The notes under the pieces are model-generated. The model was not told the DNA's origin. It saw nothing but the letters and a program-made list of their open reading frames with translations, and made no database searches. The position numbers were made by a program, and so were the translations under genes. From NCBI GenBank assembly GCA_028564705.1, contig JAPXFQ010001678.1, forward strand, positions 620,001 to 684,000: 64,000 bases of DNA, in the 5' to 3' direction. Positions 12,329 through 24,379 of this stretch are shown here, one piece after another. Numbering within the stretch: position 1 is the stretch's first letter; each line of letters starts with the position of its first letter. This DNA comes from Apricaphanius iberus (lineage: Eukaryota; Chordata; Actinopteri; Cyprinodontiformes; Aphaniidae).

Positions 12329-14023
12329 TACAACCCCTGGCAAAAAGTATGGAATTACCAGTCTTCGAGAATGCTCATTCACTTTTTTAATGCAATAGAG
12401 AAAAGGCAAAACACAAACATGCCACAAAACTCAGATTTCTCAAAAGGGCATCTTCCTGGCTTTTAGAAACAGTACAAGAAAAGAACAGAAACTCAAGTGG
12501 GAATAAATGCAAGTGTTTCTTTGGAATAAGGAACTGGAAACAAATATGGAATCACTCATTCCTGAGGAAAAAAATATGGAATCACAAAGAATAAACAAAC
12601 ACAGAAACAACTAAAACCACCCACTAGTACCCCTGGCTTTGATTACAGCCTTGAGTCTCTGAGGCATGGACTTAACAAGTGATGAACAGTAGTCCTCATC
12701 AATCTGGCTCCAACTTTGTCTGATGGCTGTTGCCAGATCTGCTTTGCATGTGGGAGCTTTTTCATGGACCAATTTCTTCAATTTCCACCACATATTTTCT
12801 ATCGGATTGAGATCCGGGCTATTTGCAGGCCATGCCATGGACCTTTGTCTCTCTTCAAGGAACGTTTTAACAGTTTTGGCTCTATGGTATGATGCATTAT
12901 CATCTTGGAAAATTATGTCATCATCCCCAAACATCCTTTCAATAGATGGAATAAGATAGGTGTCCAAAATCTCAATGTAAACTTGTGCATTTACTGAACA
13001 TTTAATGACAGCCATCTCTCCAGGACCTTTACCTGACATGCAGCCCCATATCATAAGAGCCAGTGGAAATTTGCATGTTTTCTTCAGGCAGTTGTATTTA
13101 TACATGTCTTTGGGACGGCACCAAACAAAAGTTCCAGCATGATCCCCTTGTCCAATGCAGATTCGTGATTAATCAGTGAAGATGACCTTCATCCAGTCAT
13201 CTACAGTCCATGATTGCCTTTCCTTGGCCCATCGAAGTCTAGCTTTCTTATGTTTGTAAGTTAACACTGGCTTTCTTTTGGCTTTTCTGTAGGAAAATCC
13301 CATCTCTGCTAGATGGTTCCTAACAGTTCGGTCACTGACTCTTGCTCCAGTTTGTGCCCATTTGTTACGCATTTGTTTTGCTGTGCATTTTTGGTTTTCC
13401 AAACGTAATGCTTTAAGTTTTTGGTCCTGTCGCATAGAAGTCTTCCTTGGTCTACCACTACGCTTGCCTTTGACAATCTTCCCATGTTGTTGGTACTTAG
13501 TCCAGATTTTAGAAACAGCTGACTGAGAAAAACCAACATCCTTTGCATCATTTCTTGAGGATTTACCTTCTTCCAGAAGTTGGATAATTCTCTCCTTTGT
13601 TTCAATTGAGAGCTCTGGTCTTGAAGCCATGATCCTTGTCCATTACTTTGCTGCAACAACTCTCCAAGTTCTGAGCACTCCTTTTTAAATGTAGATCAAT
13701 CCACAGACATAACGAGTTGCAGGTGATGGTGTAGAAAATGGGAAATAATTGGGTGATTCTAATGGGTGATTCCAAATTTTTTTCCTCAGGAATGAGTGAT
13801 TCCATATTTGTTTCCAGTTCCTTATTCCAAAGAAACACTTGCAATTTATTCCCACTTGAGTTTCTGTTCATTTCTTGTACTGTTTCTAAAAGCCAGGAAG
13901 ATGCCCTTTTGAGAAATCTGAGTTTTGTGGCATGTTTGTGTTTTGCCTTTTCTCTATTGCATTAAGAAAGTTAATGAGCATTCTCGAAGACTGGTGATTC
14001 CATACTTTTTGCCAGGGGTTGTA
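12329..14023 (-). mobile_element. Tc1-like transposon with about 250-bp inverted repeats
   Basis: The left end is TACAACCCCTGGCAAAAAGT and the right end is its reverse complement, closing at the TA at 14022-14023. The repeats extend to about 12580 and from about 13760, including GATGCCCTTTTGAGAAATCT. The coding strand is minus. The element looks structurally complete, with both ends and a nearly full transposase. Confidence 0.95.
12611..13630 (-). pseudogene. Tc1 transposase with a single in-frame stop
   Basis: One frame runs from ATG at 13630 to the stop at 12611, 339 codons, the normal Tc1 length. The only visible lesion is TAA at 13171-13169, directly after FTD, where the family has Glu (TDES). 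The N-terminal half has two helix-turn-helix segments joined by a GRPRKTS linker. The C-terminal half keeps IWGCMSGKG, QDDNASYHRAK and SPDLNPIENMWWKLK. The spacing from the first Asp of QDDN to the Glu is 34 residues (DD34E). A stop within the first catalytic motif leaves no active enzyme without read-through. Confidence 0.93.
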
Positions 14024-15335
14024 GGAATTTTATATCGCATTATATTGTCATAGGTTTTAGTAAAAGTGTATTTTTTGGGGAGGTGTGGTATGTAGTATCT
14101 ATACTTTGACTTGAATATTGAATGTGAACACTTTATTGACATCTATGTCTATCCTACAGGTTTGGTGACTCCAGCAGGCAAGAGGCGGGTACACCCTGGA
14201 CACAAATCAGAGAGTGTCCAAACACAGCTAATCATTTATCAGTGAGCTGGAAACAGCAGAAGAACAGTACCAGGCCCAGCCCCATCAACCTTTTCATCTG
14301 ATGCACGGAAGCAGGAAGTTGGCTTGCGAAGGGAGATTACACAGAATGCTGCCTTCAATCAAACATTCCTTGGGATGGTAGGAGAATTCCTCATGCCATG
14401 ATCCACAGACAACTGTAACAGCATTTTTGCTTGTTAACTTGTTCTATTCCTGTACAATAAAATGTGTAGGCTAAATAATTTGTTTGCTTTGTGATTTGTA
14501 ATTTTTAAAAATATGTCTTAATGTTAACGGCTCATCACTGAAACAACTGAAGGGTTTTTAATTTAAATTTCTAAAATCATATCTGATAGATCAGGGGTCA
14601 GCAAGCTTTCAAAATCAGATAACAACTTCTGCCCTGACAGTTATGAAGTAAAAATTGTATAGAAATATAGTGAATCTCCTAAATATTTAAGATTGAATAT
14701 ATTAGATATTCTATCTTTAGATTATTAAGTATGCAGCCACAGTTTGTGGTCCCCTGGGATAAATCGTAGGATAAAATATTAGCAGGCAGTAAAGTTTTAG
14801 TGCTATGCATTCAAAAAAACCCATGTTAAAGTTAAACCAAGTACTTTCAAAATCTAAAGCAGTTACTGAAGCTACTTTGATAACAGCACTTATGTTAATC
14901 ATAACTTAAATATTTAACTATAGGATTTATCTTATTTGAACATACACATTTTTGTAGTGCTTTATCTGTTTAAATGCCGACACCTGCTGTGATGACTTTA
15001 CAGGACATTGTGTTGTGTATTTGTGTTTGAATTAGTACTTTACAAAATCCCTTTTTGCTGTAGCAATAGCATTAAGTCTTTATGGGTATACGTCTAACAA
15101 CTCTAGATTTAGATTATAAGATTTAATTACTGATGTCTCAGTTGCGGTCTTGAGAGTTCTATATAAAGATTAAATGTTTTTCTTCATACCCAAGCACACG
15201 TCAAGTAACATGACTGAGAGAAAACAGCAGTTCTGAACATCAAGACTCGGACATCAAGAAACCTGAACTGATAGCTTCCCCCATCAGTTAAACACTTAAA
15301 GCACAGGAATGATTGAGTCCATCTAACACAATTTA
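14024..15335. other. No gene recognised
   Basis: Positions 14160-14215 resemble the short dispersed repeat with GGGTACACCCTGGACA seen also near 49010, 56170 and 58540. The rest is AT-rich with no supported coding sequence. Confidence 0.4.
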
Positions 15336-15339
15336 GCCT

Positions 15340-15725
15340 GAATTGCTTTGTCAGAAACTCCTGAAGTTGGAGCCCTCAACAATCACCTGGACCGACTACC
15401 AGACCAACAGATGGCAGTTTATGAGATAGAAGAGGTTGTGTTTCAAACTAGGTAATCGACAGCACAGGAGCACCACAAGGAACTGTACTCTCACAACTCC
15501 TTTTCAAGTTTTACACGTCAGTCTTTCCTGTACAAGTCAGAACTGCTATCTGCAGAAATACTCAGATGACTCTGTAGGTGTATCAGGTGCATCAGAGATG
15601 GATAAGAAGCTGAATAAAGAGAGCTTGTAGACAGCTTTATGGCATGATGTGGAAACAATCATCTTTCCTTCAATCTCAACAAAACAAGGGAGATTATTTT
15701 AGGTTTCAGAAGAAACTTGTTGTAA
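15340..15725 (+). pseudogene. LINE reverse transcriptase fragment
   Basis: Split frames give RSTTRNCTLTTPFQVLHVSL (in place of the usual PQGTVLSPLLF), then NCYLQKYSDDSVG, the position of the RT catalytic F/YxDD box, and later SISTKQGRLF. This resembles fish non-LTR ORF2 proteins. Several stops and frameshifts are present. Only the middle of the RT domain is left. Confidence 0.6.
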
Positions 15726-15959
15726 AATTCCTGACTTCGGTAACTCCTGACCTGGTCCTTAAGGGAACAGGCGCCCAAATATGGCATATACTGTTACCGT
15801 TTGAAGTCCACTTTTCCAGCGTGTTCGTTGTTTCTGTCGGAGAGCAAAAAAGTCCACTCGCACATTGATATATTGATTTGGCCAAAAATCCCACCTCTTC
15901 AGAGGGAGGCACCTAACCATACCAACCAGAGTGGATAGTTACAGTCTGCTGCTGACACG

Positions 15960-17204
15960 CGTCAGGTTCATAACAGCCTCGGAGCGCTGTGAAATGATCG
16001 TATCGGCGTCGGACCTACTTTTTGCGCGAGCAGCAAGCGATCAGTGTCATTTGTGAAACTAAAGGAAATTTTTCTAAATAAAGTACTGTATATTACAAAT
16101 GCGATCATATTTATGGATCTAAACAGATTTTAGAGGTAATATAGAGAGCTCTCTTCCTGTCTAATTCACTGGAAAACAGAAAGAGAAAATATTTGTATTA
16201 AATGTGAAGAGTAGATAAACAAATCTGCATATTTCAACAGTTAATAGTCCTCTCTACTACCACGAACACTTATGTTTTCTTTTTGCGCAGATGACACTTT
16301 CAAGATTTTTTTACAGACTCCTTTCTGCTCAAAAACGTTCTGCAATGCTGCAGGTACCGTTTAAAGATAAAATACATAATCTAATACCATGTGTCTGGCG
16401 GAATTCTTTTTTTTACTGTGGATGGGTGAAAAATATTAATATAGTATTTTTTGTTGACTCCCACTTTCCAGAGTCTGAAAATCTCTCCAATTTTGCGGTG
16501 AATGCAGATTATTTTCACGATCTCCGCATCCAGTGCTCCCAGAGAGAGATTTGATTTGTCCACCTGAAACAGCAGATTAGCTGCAGGAACCCGTTCTATT
16601 GCAGGACTCAGATCTGTAAATGAAGTTGAAGTTTGTCTCCACAGAACAGGCAAAAACAGCAAAGGTTGGAAAGGGAACACATTTTATTGTTGCACATATT
16701 CTTCTGGGGCGGATACATATAAATTTGCCATCCTTGTGCTTTATGTGGATTTTTAATGTCTGCCATCTGAGAAACAACACTTAAACCTTTGGCTTTCAAC
16801 TGTTATTAATTGAATAAAGATGCGATTTTCAACAGCTGTTTATACCTTCAGTGCTTATTGTGATGAAACGTGAAACTTAATAATAATAGGCTATGAATAG
16901 TAAAAATTAAACAGTTAAAGTTAATAATAATAGTTAATGTCTGGCTGCCAGATGTGTGGATGAATCCCTACAACTTAATGCACCTTCAGTTTAAAGTTGG
17001 CTCCTTGTTTTTGTATCTATATTGTTTTAATAAAAGAATGCTTTAACGTGATAATTTTCATAGTCTTATTGGAACGCTTAACAAAAAAATATATTGCTTT
17101 TAAAAAAAGTGAGTCAGTTGAATGCACAGAATTCATGCATGTATTGGCGTATGTTCAGGATGGTACCACCTCTGCCTCCATTTGAGCCAGGAAAAATCCT
17201 GTTC
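15960..17204 (-). repeat. Repeat family R1, copy B (most complete)
   Basis: The terminus GGAAAAATCCTG at 17193-17204 is the inverse of the copy A start. The interior matches copies A, C and D in turn. On the minus strand 16560-16650 translates to TSTSFTDLSPAIERVPAAN, nearly the same as copy A. The other end carries GTTCATAACAGCCTC, shared with copies C and D. Length about 1.25 kb. Confidence 0.65.
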
Positions 17205-17480
17205 ACACACTGTGGCTAATAGACTCAGCATTGTTCTCTTTTGCGAGTGCACACACATATTAGTTATTATTGAATACACTGTATAATAATATGGTATTAA
17301 GAATACAATACCTCACAGAGATGTTCTGAGAAACTCTGTGCAGCTGTGCTCTGTGACAGTAACTGTGGGATCAGCTAGAAACACTTTGTCATTCCCTGAT
17401 CACAGGTTCACAAAAATTTCATTTTACTACATGAGCCTACTGACATATATATTGTTCTTACATATATATATATATATATT
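17205..17480. repeat. Direct duplicate D1, first copy
   Basis: Matches 19481-19760 over about 270 bases, including CACACTGTGGCTAATAGACT, GTGCAGCTGTGCTCTGTGAC and CATTTTACTACATGA. Both copies end in a TA run. No coding sequence. Confidence 0.9.
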
Positions 17481-18925
17481 ACTACTTCAATTCCCTCTTT
17501 TGGATCTGTAACACTACGGATCTCTTTAAATGCAAACTATTGTTTTTGAACTTCATCTGTTTTGGTCTCTTCCAGTGTTATTTAATATTTAAAAGTAAAA
17601 ATGTAAATCCTGTAACTCATTTGAGAATGTAGAAAAAGTACCCTTCAAAAATTTTAAATTTGGTTAAACTTAAAATATGGACCCTTCATGTAATGAGAAA
17701 AACTGTAAAAACTCCAAAAATATAAAAACATATGACACACTAAAAAATGTAACTTCAAAATATACGAAAACTTAAAAAGTAGAACTTGAGGTTAAAACTT
17801 CAAAAAGTAAAAAACAAATACACTTGTAACCTTAAAATTGTAATAAGAAAAAATTTAAATCCCTCAATTGTTGATGTACACTTTTTTGATCTAATCTAAG
17901 TCCCTTATTTTAAATTACTCCATTAAGTGGTAGCTGTAGCAAGCCACTATATAAGTCGCAATTGTTCCTGATTAAAAATTTTGTTAAACTTTTCGGTGGG
18001 TCATTAAAAGAATCATAATCTGGAAAAAATTAAGCATAAAATGTTAGTAACTTTATTAAATCCTCGCTATATCATTTTCCCTTATAAATAATTCTGTTAT
18101 TGTAATATAATGTTTGTTTTTTCTGACTCCTGAGTACCCCTGCAGAATGTTTTGTCCAATCAGAGATAAGTTTCTGCCGGTTACTTAAGCTTTCCTTCTT
18201 ATTCAGTATGTGTGAGATGTAGTATGTAGGAGAAGCATATACCAAAATAACCACTTAGTAATGTTAATGTATTATAGTAATGCAAGTACACCGTCTAAAA
18301 TGCAACAATTAAACTGTTATTTAACACTGGAATATAAGGTAAAGGTTATTATTTCCTGAATCATTGTTATTTTATTGGTTGTCCACTCCATTTCAATACA
18401 TTCTAACTGTACTGTGCTGAGAAATTGTTTAAACATCTGATTGAAAGATCCCTGGGGAAAGAGAAACGACTTGTGTTATTTTGGTGTATCACAGTTGTTC
18501 CTGGTAAGTAAACCAAAAACATATCCCTCATTGAGGGCTGTAAAAGTAAGCTCAAAAAAAATTTGCCAAGTCAATATCTGTAAGTCAAACTACCAAATGC
18601 TTTGTAAGGGTTGGGTGTGCTGCTTGATGCAGGTTTAAGAGCCCCATTTATCGCTTTAAGATCATGTATTATTCTGTACCTTGTTTCTCTACAGATAGAA
18701 TAGTAAAGTTATAACTAGAATTTGAGGGTTCTACACGCCCACTTCTTTTAAGCCTTCAATGATGTCAGCTATTAATGCTTCAGCCTTAGGTTCATGTAAC
18801 ACTGAAAGCACAAGATGGGGTCAGGATGTTTCGATTAAAAAATAATAGGCTTAGTTTGTACAAAACCAACAGCAATTGGATCAGAGGATCACAGTGCATG
18901 GGGAGTCACCTATATTTTTCTTTTT
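17481..18925. other. No gene recognised, A-rich
   Basis: Positions 17580-17860 are a loosely periodic A-rich tract (recurring AAAACTTCAAAAA and AAAAACT phrases). Nothing else could be assigned. Confidence 0.4.
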
Positions 18926-18929
18926 TTTG

Positions 18930-19245
18930 TATTCAATGATGCTGGACAGGTACAAATGTTTTTTTAAGAACAGGCTCAAGACTTACCTTTTTAGTCTAGC
19001 TTTTAACTGATTAACATTTATTCAGCCTGTTTAACCACATTGCTTGTTTTATTTACTTACTTATTTATAGTTAAAGTTTAATACACAATTATGTTTAACT
19101 GTTTTACTATCTCCATAACACACTTTATTATTTTATTATCCATTCTAGCTTTTGTCATTTTAATCTGTTAAGCACTTTGAATTGCTCTTTCTGCATTAAA
19201 CGTGCTACATAAATAAAGTTTGATTTGATTTTGATTTGAATATTC
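18930..19245 (+). repeat. L2-type LINE 3' end, 5'-truncated
   Basis: Starts with the C-terminal codons FKNRLKTYLFSLAFN, then a 3' untranslated part ending GTGCTACATAAATAAAG and a TTTGATT tail. This C-terminal FKxRLKTxLF motif and tail are typical of fish L2 LINEs. Confidence 0.8.
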
Positions 19246-19480
19246 CATTACAAATTAACTTAGCCTAAATTTAGTACTTCCCTGTGGATGGAGAGTGAAA
19301 TAAGGATATTTATCAGTACCTGTCCCAGTTGTGTATTAATAAGGAAAGATGAGGAACCGCTCCCTCACCCATCATGTATCATTTGGATTTCTTAGGTGTT
19401 GAATTTGCTAGCAAGACAACGCCTTCCCACCCACCAAACAGGCTATCAAACTTAGTTTTAAGCTGGTTCCTTCCTTCTCA

Positions 19481-19740
19481 CACTGTGGCTAATAGACTAA
19501 GCATTGTTCTCCTTTGTGAGCACACACTCACATTAATTTTTATTGAATATACTGTATAATAATATGGGATTTAGAATACAATACCTCACAGATGTTCTGA
19601 GAAATTCTGTGCAGCTGTGCTCTGTGACAGTAACTGTGGGAGCAGCTAGAAACACTGAGTCCTTCCCCAATCACAGGTTCCCAACAATTTCATTTTACTA
19701 CATGACCCTAATGACGCTAAAGACATATATATATTGACTC

Positions 19741-19742
<2 letters not shown>
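19481..19742. repeat. Direct duplicate D1, second copy
   Basis: Second copy of the block at 17205-17480, slightly diverged, again running into a TA microsatellite. Confidence 0.9.

Positions 19743-19811
<69 letters not shown>
19743..19811. repeat. (TA)n microsatellite
   Basis: About 34 TA dinucleotides without interruption. Confidence 0.97.
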
Positions 19812-19813
<2 letters not shown>

Positions 19814-19829
19814 TGGCTGAGGGGTATAA

Positions 19830-20315
19830 ACACTTCAGTTTACCTGGACAAGACACGGTAAAACCATCTGAAAGGAGGAACAGAGCAGAGTGTACTTCTT
19901 GTACTCTTTTCTCCGAGGGTGAGCTAGAGGTTTTTAAGGTTTCAACAATCTTGCCCAAGGAATTTAGGGTCAGAGGTTCAAACGGGTGAAAATTTACACA
20001 ACAGAGACCAGAAATAACTGGATTAGGTACAGATGGTATCTGGGCTCTAATACTAGCCAATTTATCAATAAACAAAGACAAGAATGATTGACATGACTGT
20101 GAAAGGTTCAATACAGGTGAAATGAGGAACATTAAAACCCCCTTGTGTATGAATTGCCTCCAACTAGTGGTGCACTCAGTGAATGCAAGCAACTGAGCAG
20201 TGTTCTCTGGCTTCTTGCCGTTATAACATGCATTACTACTAAGGAAGTCGTGGAGTAAATTGTCGAAGTTAAACGGAAGATAAAGTATTTGTTGGACTAA
20301 CCTGTCCTGTGTCAA
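19830..20315 (-). pseudogene. LINE ORF2 fragment (region between endonuclease and RT)
   Basis: An open frame on the minus strand includes LSLFIDKLASIRAQIPSVPN and FHPFEPLTLNSLGKIVETLK, then SSSPSEKRVQEVH. This pattern (FFxxKIxxIR, then F.P.....L..LV..LK.S.SP.D..P) matches the segment just before the RT domain in fish L2/CR1-like ORF2 proteins. The RT domain itself is absent; the frame runs into the TA repeat. It may be part of the same insertion as the endonuclease remnant at 22890-23440, since strand and order agree. Confidence 0.6.
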
Positions 20316-20361
20316 ACAATAACGCTAACATGAACTTCATTGTTTCATGTAATTAACTTAC

Positions 20362-20540
20362 CTGTCCAGCAGAAAGCCTGCAACCTCCGTGTCCGTCTTC
20401 AAGTTAGTGTCCTTCATGAATAGTGTCCATCTGGTAAAAGCTTCACCGATGTAGATTGTTTTCTCCAGGCTATTTCTTTTCCTTTTCTGTGCTATGGTTT
20501 CCTCCCTCTCAAGGGGCAAAGAGTACGGATAGTCCTCCAT
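20362..20540 (-). CDS. Hypothetical first coding exon with splice donor
   Basis: On the minus strand ATG at 20540 opens 59 codons plus two bases, followed by a good donor (ACAG then GTAAGTTAATT) at 20361. The peptide is charged, starting MEDYPYSLPLEREE and ending GFLLDR, with a basic AQKRKRNS segment and RWTLFMKDTN. I do not recognise a named domain with confidence; similar GEAFxRW..LLDR exons occur in uncharacterised teleost and transposon-linked proteins. No following exon was found to the left. It could be a real gene's first exon, a transposon exon or a relic. Confidence 0.35.
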
Positions 20541-22885
20541 TGAAATTGAAAACTAGGATCCACGGTCCTCTATGCTCGTTGCTAGTTTATTCTCTTCACC
20601 TCTCCCCCTCCCCCCGACGTCACTGGCTAAAACACGTAAAGCAAACAAGTTTAACCCTTTTCGGCAAATATATTCAAAGATGGCGATGCAACATGGCAGC
20701 CACAGGTGGGGGGCGGTGCACCCTCTGTATCTATAAACAACGTATTCTAAGACACGAGAACTCTTTCATGATAATGCGATTGTGATTAGACCTCAGTAAA
20801 ATATGCATTTATGAAAGCAGTACTTGATTTTTTTTTACTAAAAAGCAGAATTTGTTAAAAACTGGGGCTTTACGAATATGATCTACAACACTAAAAAGTA
20901 CACAGGGTTGATGATGAGCAGAAAGAATGACATTTGACAATTCATTATTGCCTCTCTCACTGCATTCTGATACCAATGTAAGCAATACCTTAATATTTGA
21001 GGAGAAATCCGCAGCCTATCCTTCCATTTTCTCTCTGCTTTCTGACATTGTCACCGCATAGGGCGAGTAGATTCAGTCAACCACAGCTCACCCTTAACAT
21101 TGGGCATCCTATTCTTCATTGGAGCCACTGAGCCTATTACATTGTTGCAGTTTACATGGAACCAAGAACAAAGCTCATTTACATCACGAGAAACAGACTC
21201 AGAAATAGTGGGGAGCATATTAAAAGCAACAGCAAAATGTGCAGCAGTTGAAGGACAGGAGCATGGGATTGCAGGCTATTTTCAGAGATAGCTATGTTAA
21301 ATAACACAGGCGTTACACACGTTACACACGTGTGTAACGTGGTAACGTTACACACGTTGTTGTGTAACGTTACCTAGTAAAATAAGAGTTATGGTCAATC
21401 TGGTTATATTAGGAAAATTAAATAAATAAATCATAAATTATTAATTTAATTATTCCTTCAAATTATTTAAAATTTGGCACCATCTAGTTTAACTGGGAAA
21501 CAAGAGGTTATAGAAATTAAGTATCAAATAGCAATTTATAAATTATCAATGATTTACCAGAAACCTTGGATCAGAAGGGGTAAGTCCTTCTCCGATGCTT
21601 CAAAAACACACTCAAAATAAAAGAAACAAAGGTTTGATACTGTTTAAGCAATTTATTAACTAATTACCAAACGAAACAACTGAAGTTCATCTAACAGCTA
21701 ATTTGATTCAGCTAATTTCTAAGCTAGGTGGCTACATCTACTTGCTACATAAACAAAACTACGAAAATTGCTGCTGGCCGGAAGATGTCACAGCTAGTCG
21801 GGGGGCTTCCTATATGTCCATACGTCGTAACACGCATGCACGTGAAGAGAGGTTTATTACTTTAGTAATTCACCTTATGGTCGCTCTGAAACAAAGAAAC
21901 CGCGTGGCGCTTATCACTTAACTAGCTTTGGCTAACAAAGAGCTCTGACTTAAACGGCTATGGATTCTAACAGAGAGGGTTAACAAGCTATGTTCGGCTC
22001 TGCGAGTTGCTCGGCAGCGCACCGGTTCGTGACTCCCAACCAAGTCAAAGATACACACACAATCAAAGACTGCTTCTCTGCTAATTAAGAAACCAATAAA
22101 TTCAACACAATTGTATAATCAAACTCAGCTTACTTATTAAAAGAAAACACAGTACATTTTAAACTCAGATCTGATTCATGAACGTTAAGAGGACATGCAT
22201 GCATAAAAATACAAGAAATTAAGAATCCTAACTGACTCCACCCAGGCCGGATAAAAATTGAAATCTCTTACTTTGAGGCGTCCGATCGTTTGATGCGGCA
22301 GAGTAAAATCCTTTCAGGTTGGAAAAACGCATTGCGAAAAAGGGAAGCGAAAGGAAAAGTGAAGGGGGAAAAAAAGAAAAAGCTTCGATGGCCAGTCTCA
22401 GCTTAAGGAAGGTTTGCTAGCGTGAGGAATGGTTGCGCACGTGTCCCAGACTGTGACAGGACTTTGGGATAGAGTCTCTCTTTACAGAGTCCAGAATGAA
22501 CTCAACGCTTCGCGCGGTAGCGGTTAGAGAGGTTGGGTTCATTTCCAACTGAGGTATTTCAGAAAACTCGCTCAGGTGCATGGCTCCTCCTGTTTCTTCC
22601 GGCGTCCAGTCAAGCTGTAAGGGGGCTACAGTGAGTTTGATTGAGTGATTTTTCACCCAGTCGAGATGGAGGCTTGTCAGAGTCCAGCCCTCCTGGGAGG
22701 GAGCGGGGTTCTTTTGATCGGCCAATGTAGGGAGTAAGATAGAGAGAGGCGGTGTGCCGGTATGATTCGGCCGTGCGGTCTCCTCTTTTTCAGAACAATG
22801 TTCCGCTTATGAATGAAACGGCATGCAAACCAGCACAATGGGGAATGCTGGGTTATTGTGTAGAACCCCCCTCTTTGTATCGTTT
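20541..22885. other. No gene recognised
   Basis: Positions 20580-20720 are GC-richer and lie upstream of the minus-strand exon at 20362-20540. 21309-21374 is a GTTACACACG palindromic cluster. Nothing further could be named. Confidence 0.4.
21309..21374. repeat. Palindromic GTTACACACG cluster
   Basis: Repeats of GTTACACAC and its complement GTGTGTAAC alternate within 65 bases, so the strand can fold into several alternative hairpins. Confidence 0.8.
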
Positions 22886-22889
22886 CATA

Positions 22890-23440
22890 TATTCAGGGGT
22901 CAGACCCAACAATGTGATCCGAAAAATCTCCATGTCCAAAAAAGTAAAACTAAATGTTAAGACGAGATCAAGAGTGCGTCCCTGTTCCACATGCTGCTTC
23001 AAATTAAGAGTCCACTAGTTTTAAGAATTCATTCACCAATGGCTTTTCAGGACAACAAACGTGTATATTAAGATATCCTAAAACAAGCAGTCGATCCTAT
23101 GTAGGGAACGCTTCAGCTAAGAGTCCAGCAAACTCTGTTAAAAAGTCCTTCTTATATCTAGGTGGGCGATATATTACTATGCACAGCTCAGGGTTATGAC
23201 GACCAAGTTCAAACAGGTGGAACTCAAAACTGTTGGGTGACACTGTGATAAAAAAGTGTTTAAATTTGTATAGATTTTTAAAAGCAGTTACAGTTCCATC
23301 TCCCCGTCCGGGGGGTTGTTAAAATAACAGCATTCCAGAGGTAATGGTTCAGAAAAGACGCTTAAATACCAAGGACTTATCCAAGACTCCGTTACGCAGA
23401 AGGAATCAAGCCTATTGGATGTGAAAAAGTCCTTAATAAT
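22890..23440 (-). pseudogene. LINE endonuclease domain remnant
   Basis: Broken minus-strand frames give ESWISPWYLSVFSEPLPLE, then CIVIYRPPRYKKDFLTEF and RLLVLGYLNIHVC. These correspond to the YxPP and GDFNIH motifs of the AP-type endonuclease of L2/CR1 LINEs, which nicks DNA for target-primed reverse transcription. The conserved Asp of GDFN is Tyr here. Stops and frameshifts are frequent. Confidence 0.75.
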
Positions 23441-23637
23441 AATTTTTATTTGATACTGAATAATGTCGGCAATAAGGCAGAGACAGAAGCAATGCTCTAT
23501 TCAAATTCAAGTGCAGTGTAAAGTTTTAACCTGAAGAGGGCACTTGTTTTTGGGAGAAAATTAATATTTTTACTAAAATGTACTAAAAAACACAAAAATA
23601 AAGAAGAGACAGGTCAACAGTACTATTAGACAGTCAT

Positions 23638-23844
23638 TTATAGTTCATCACCAAAAAAAGCCAATGTTCTTCCTTTTGCTGATGTAGCTTTATTGTTTTT
23701 TTTCTTAATGATTGGCTTGAATTCCTCTTTGGCCAGCATTTGAACTGGCATGTCCATTTCTTTGAAGTATTCTGCCCTTTTTTCGCCTTCAGTTTCCTTT
23801 GTGACTTGTGTAGCATAGTAGCGTAGTAATGTTCCTTCAGTCAT
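23638..23844 (-). CDS. Hypothetical 68-residue protein or terminal exon
   Basis: ATG at 23844 opens a 68-codon frame to a TAA at 23638. A possible acceptor (ACATTTCCAG) lies four bases upstream, and an AATAAA-like signal (TTTATTTTTG on the + strand side, near 23600) follows. The peptide is Lys/Glu-rich, with KETEGEKRAEYFKEMDMPV and a C-terminal RTLAFFGDEL. No signal peptide or membrane segment. I do not recognise it. The codons look ordinary and there is no internal stop, so it may be a last exon of a real gene, a retrocopy or a chance frame. Confidence 0.35.
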   Translation of the reverse strand: MTEGTLLRYYATQVTKETEGEKRAEYFKEMDMPVQMLAKEEFKPIIKKKNNKATSAKGRTLAFFGDEL

Positions 23845-24379
23845 GGAACTGGAAATGTATGATGAGCGTTTTACTTTTTATAACTGTGTATATGTTAGTT
23901 AACTCAAATGTGTAAGTGAGTTAATAACTCGTAGCCACCGAAGCTGCAACTGCTAAGCAACTAACCAACCATATATAACTGCTTTGGAGCTAAAAAGAAA
24001 ACATTATATATTAGACCGATAGCTAAAATTCGTTGACCTAGATTTAAACTGGAAATTTCCCCCCGAAATAGCTTCTACCGGCTCCTACTGCGCTGTATTC
24101 TGGGACATTTTGACAGAGGGAAGGCATCAAGGCACCTCCCATTTATCGTTCGTCACTTAGCTAAACGGCAAACAGAGAACAGATGCCTCGGTAGCACATG
24201 AACATTAGAACATGCCTTGGTGGTCCCTGATGATATATCTCTATGACCATTCCAGTCAATGCACTACCTTTTTAAGTTAACTGGCAAATCAGGTTGAAGA
24301 AAAAAAAATGCTCTATTGAGAAGCAGGAGGCCATATCAGAGTCAGGGATCTAAAGGCTGAACAACCTTATGAAGAAGCC

